From positions 1-64,000 of the forward strand of contig NZ_QJUM01000004.1 in NCBI RefSeq assembly GCF_004327355.1: a stretch of DNA of 64,000 nucleotides, written 5' to 3'. Below the pieces are notes generated by a model that did not search any database, was not told the DNA's origin, and saw nothing but the letters and a program-made list of their open reading frames with translations. This document shows positions 61,167-64,000 of the stretch, one piece after another; the first letter of the stretch is position 1, and every line of letters starts with the position of its first letter. A program made the position numbers and the translations under genes. This stretch comes from Phytopseudomonas dryadis. Lineage in GTDB: Bacteria; Pseudomonadota; Gammaproteobacteria; Pseudomonadales; Pseudomonadaceae.

Positions 61167-62708
61167 TTACAGCTGCGGGCCGGCGTTCCGGATGGCGTCG
61201 CTGACGTCGAACTTCTGGAAGTTGTCGATGAACAGCTTGGCCAGGCCCTTGGCGGCTTCGTCATAGGCGTTCGGGTCGGCCCAGGTGTTGCGCGGGTTGA
61301 GCAGTTCGGTCTCGACGCCCGGGACGGCCTTCGGCACGTTCAGGTTGATGATCGGCAACTGCTCGGTTTCGCTACCGATCAGCGCGCCGCTCTGGATGGC
61401 CGCGATCACGCCACGGGTGGTCGGAATGTTGAAGCGCTTGCCGACCCCGTAGCCACCGCCGGTCCAGCCGGTGTTGACCAGGTAGACCTTGGAGCCGAAG
61501 GCCTGGATGCGCTTGATCAGCAGCTCGGCGTAGACACCGGCCGGACGCGGGAAGAACGGCGCGCCGAAGCAGGTGGAGAAGGTCGACTTGATGCCCGAAC
61601 CCGAGCCCATTTCGGTGGAACCGACCAGGGCGGTGTAGCCGGACAGGAAGTGGTAGGCCGCCTGCTCCTCGTTGAGGATCGACACCGGCGGCAGCACGCC
61701 GGTCAGGTCGCAGGTCAGGAAGATCACCGCGTTCGGCTCGCCACCGAGATTCTTCTCGCTGCGTTTCTCGACGTATTCCAGCGGGTAGGCGGCACGGCTG
61801 TTCTGGGTCAGGCTGTCGTCGCTGTAATCGGGTACGCGCTGCTCGTCGAGCACGACGTTTTCCAGCACGGTGCCGAACTGGATGGCTTTCCAGATCACCG
61901 GCTCGTTCTTTTCCGACAGGTCGATGCACTTGGCGTAGCAACCACCTTCGATGTTGAACACCACGCCGGTGCCCCAGCCGTGTTCGTCGTCGCCGATCAG
62001 GTAGCGGCTCTCGTCAGCCGACAGGGTGGTCTTGCCGGTGCCGGAGAGACCGAAGAACAGGGTCACGTCGCCTTCTTCGCCGATGTTGGCGGCGCAGTGC
62101 ATCGGCAGCACGTCGACGGCCGGCAGCAGGAAGTTCTGCACGCTGAACATGGCCTTCTTCATTTCACCGGCGTAACGCATACCGGCGATCAGTACCTTGC
62201 GCTGGGCGAAATTGATGATCACGCAGCCGTCGGAGTTGGTGCCGTCGCGCTCGGGCACGCACTCGAAGTTGGCCACGTTGAGCACTTGCCACTCATCCTT
62301 GGCGGATGGGTTGTACGGGGTCGGGTCGATGAACAGCTGGCGGCCGAAGAGGTTCTGCCAGGCCGTGGCGGTGGTCATCCTGACCGGCAGGTAGTGGGCC
62401 TCGGCGGAACCTACATGGACATGGGAGACGAAGCTGTCCTGGGCATCGGAGAACGCCTGTACGCGGTCCCACAGGGCATCGAACTTGTCGGCCGGGAACT
62501 TGCGGTTGATCGGGCCCCAGCCGATGTCGGCCGAGGTGCTCGGCTCGTCGACGATGAACCGATCGACCGGCGAACGCCCGGTACGGTGGCCGGTGCGTAC
62601 GACCAGGGCACCGTTGGACGCCAGTTCGCCCTCACCGCGACGGAGGGCCTCTTCGACCAGTTGGGCGGTGCTGATGTCGGTGTACACGGCGTTGGTGGCT
62701 TGCGTCAT
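61167..62708 (-). CDS. pckA: Phosphoenolpyruvate carboxykinase (ATP)
   Basis: 513 residues from ATG 62708. It converts oxaloacetate and ATP to PEP and CO2 in gluconeogenesis. Key blocks: [20 protein letters not shown] for substrate binding, [20 protein letters not shown] with the catalytic lysine, the kinase loop [20 protein letters not shown], the metal-binding [18 protein letters not shown] and [17 protein letters not shown]. Length is right for Pseudomonas. It has a strong terminator and is monocistronic; hslO lies upstream on the same strand. Confidence 0.97.
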   Translation of the reverse strand: MTQATNAVYTDISTAQLVEEALRRGEGELASNGALVVRTGHRTGRSPVDRFIVDEPSTSADIGWGPINRKFPADKFDALWDRVQAFSDAQDSFVSHVHVGSAEAHYLPVRMTTATAWQNLFGRQLFIDPTPYNPSAKDEWQVLNVANFECVPERDGTNSDGCVIINFAQRKVLIAGMRYAGEMKKAMFSVQNFLLPAVDVLPMHCAANIGEEGDVTLFFGLSGTGKTTLSADESRYLIGDDEHGWGTGVVFNIEGGCYAKCIDLSEKNEPVIWKAIQFGTVLENVVLDEQRVPDYSDDSLTQNSRAAYPLEYVEKRSEKNLGGEPNAVIFLTCDLTGVLPPVSILNEEQAAYHFLSGYTALVGSTEMGSGSGIKSTFSTCFGAPFFPRPAGVYAELLIKRIQAFGSKVYLVNTGWTGGGYGVGKRFNIPTTRGVIAAIQSGALIGSETEQLPIINLNVPKAVPGVETELLNPRNTWADPNAYDEAAKGLAKLFIDNFQKFDVSDAIRNAGPQL

Positions 62709-62865
62709 GTGAGTCCCCGTCGGCCAGATGGCCGAGTCTTCCAAACGTTTTGTAGTGATGCCCTGGCACCGCTACAGCTAAAAAAGTGCGTCGGATTATG
62801 CCAGAAAAGCAGGCTACGGGTGCAGCCTCTAATCAGAACAATCTAGCGCGGTCCAGTGGTGCCCC

Positions 62866-63753
62866 TCAGTGACGGGTGTCAGAGGGCTCGTGACTGCCTC
62901 CACCGGCGAACAGCTGGGCGACGTCGGCGGCATCGAACGCATAGCGCTCGTTGCAGAACTGGCAGTCGATTTCCACACGGCCGTGATGCTCGTCGAGCAG
63001 TTGCTCGGCATCGGCCCGCCCTAAACTGACCAGCGCTTTGGCAGAGCGTTCACGGGAGCAGCTGCAACGGAAGCGCAAAGGACGCGGTTCGAACAGACGC
63101 AAGGGCTCCTCGTGGTACAGCCGGTGCAACAGGGTTTCGTTGTCCAGGGCCAGCAATTCCTCATTCTGCAAGGTGTTGGCCAGGGTCGCCAGATGCTGCC
63201 AACTGGCGGCACGTTCCTCGTCATCTTTCAGACGATCGGCAGGCAATTGCTGCAACAGCAACCCTCGGGCGCGGCGCCCGTCGGCACACAACCAGAAGCG
63301 TGTGGCCAATTGCTCGGAGGTGGCGAAATAGTTGCTCAGGCACTCGGCCAGGCTATCGCCATCCAGCGCAACCAGGCCCTGGTAGCGCTGCCCCTGCCGG
63401 GGGTCGACGGTCATGGCCAGCACACCCTCGGGCATCAACTGGGCCAGGCCGGCGTCATCGCCGATGCGCTCGGCAGCGTAACGGGCGATGCCGCGCACCT
63501 CGCCGTCGCTGGAGCACTCGACCATCAGCAGGGGAACCGCCCCGTCCGAACGCACCTGCAGCACCAGCAGGCCGTCGAACTTCAGCGTGCCCACCAGCAG
63601 CGACGCGGCGGCCAGCAATTCGCCGAGCAGTTGTGCGACCGGCTGCGGATAGTCATGCTTGGCCAGTACCTGCTGGTAGCTAGCGGACAGCCCGACCAAT
63701 TCACCGCGCACATCGGTGTCATCGAACAGGAAACGCTGGGTATGGTCGGACAT
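62866..63753 (-). CDS. hslO: Redox-regulated chaperone Hsp33
   Basis: 295 residues from ATG 63753, where the conserved [20 protein letters not shown] begins. It is a holdase chaperone activated by oxidation of zinc-bound cysteines. The C-terminal redox switch is complete: CxC in [14 protein letters not shown] and CxxC in [16 protein letters not shown]. The N-terminal domain has [20 protein letters not shown]. pckA lies 157 bp downstream, the order also seen in P. aeruginosa. Confidence 0.96.
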   Translation of the reverse strand: MSDHTQRFLFDDTDVRGELVGLSASYQQVLAKHDYPQPVAQLLGELLAAASLLVGTLKFDGLLVLQVRSDGAVPLLMVECSSDGEVRGIARYAAERIGDDAGLAQLMPEGVLAMTVDPRQGQRYQGLVALDGDSLAECLSNYFATSEQLATRFWLCADGRRARGLLLQQLPADRLKDDEERAASWQHLATLANTLQNEELLALDNETLLHRLYHEEPLRLFEPRPLRFRCSCSRERSAKALVSLGRADAEQLLDEHHGRVEIDCQFCNERYAFDAADVAQLFAGGGSHEPSDTRH

Positions 63754-63878
63754 GCCGGGCTCGCAGAAAATAGGCGGGGAAACCGCGAATAATAGAGGAA
63801 AAGCCTCGGTCGACCAAGGATCGGGCATCCTCGCCCCCCGCGCGCAACGGGGTAATCCGCAGACTGGAGGAAGACACG

Positions 63879-64000
63879 ATGCTCACTGCGCTATTCTGCT
63901 TCATCGCCGGTGTGCTGGCGGCCCCGCTGGGCGGCCTGCTGCAACTGAGCGTACTGGCGTTATTCTCCGGGGTCCTGGCGGATCACCAGAGCCTGACGGC
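63879..64000 (+). CDS. Start of a small membrane protein (cut by window edge)
   Basis: ATG 63879 with GGAGGAAG upstream opens a frame to the window end. The 40 visible residues ([20 protein letters not shown], then [20 protein letters not shown]) are hydrophobic with one or two membrane segments. It is divergent from hslO. No family is recognised. Confidence 0.5.
   Translation, partial: MLTALFCFIAGVLAAPLGGLLQLSVLALFSGVLADHQSLT

Overview
The window is GC-rich gammaproteobacterial DNA and almost certainly a Pseudomonas chromosome. The evidence is gene order: speA, a SUI1/YciH gene, a NUDIX gene, a DUF2333 gene, gcbA, ctpL, dsbD/dipZ, aroQ, accB, accC, prmA, a DUF3426 gene, dusB, fis, purH, purD and retS follow each other as in P. 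aeruginosa, and the NAD block nadE-pncB-pncA / nadD2-nrtR and the pckA-hslO pair are also Pseudomonas arrangements. Identifications come from reading the translated sequence; no database search was run.

Region 1 (about 1-22.5 kb) is accessory DNA built around a contact-dependent growth inhibition (CDI) two-partner secretion locus on the minus strand. cdiB (20842-22539) and a full-length cdiA of about 3,500 residues (10255-20802) end in an EC869-type DNase toxin, followed by its immunity gene (9728-10258). Downstream lie three further toxin/immunity modules that have no secretion domain: a 5'-truncated cdiA copy with an HNH-type toxin and its immunity gene (4713-8715), a displaced nuclease-like toxin with its immunity gene (4039-4636), and a frameshifted cdiA remnant with a methyltransferase-like toxin and its immunity gene (534-2763). 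Long direct repeats link the copies: about 1.78 kb nearly identical between full-length and truncated cdiA, and 209 bp identical between the truncated copy and the remnant. The layout fits a silent toxin archive that could be recombined into the expressed cdiA. Two XRE regulators, two SymE-like toxin genes, an IS30 end and a broken IS4-type transposase are interspersed.

Region 2 (22.8-31.1 kb) holds a small membrane protein, a TPR protein, a DinF-like MATE exporter, a DUF2214 membrane protein, the divergent NrtR-type NAD salvage cluster and a DUF4174 protein. Region 3 (31.2-54.8 kb) is the conserved housekeeping block speA to retS, covering polyamines, c-di-GMP and chemotaxis signalling, thiol redox, fatty-acid synthesis entry, L11 methylation, dusB-fis, purine synthesis and the RetS hybrid kinase. 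Region 4 (54.8-64 kb) has two LysR regulators, an MFS transporter, an aldo/keto reductase, a RecQ-family helicase, pckA, hslO and the start of a membrane protein.

The intergenic spaces of regions 2-4 carry several repeat families: REP-like hairpins, a 'GGCTGGACGA...TCGTTCAGCC' hairpin family, heptanucleotide tandem arrays, and a 279-bp MITE-like element with perfect 21-bp terminal inverted repeats between dsbD and aroQ.
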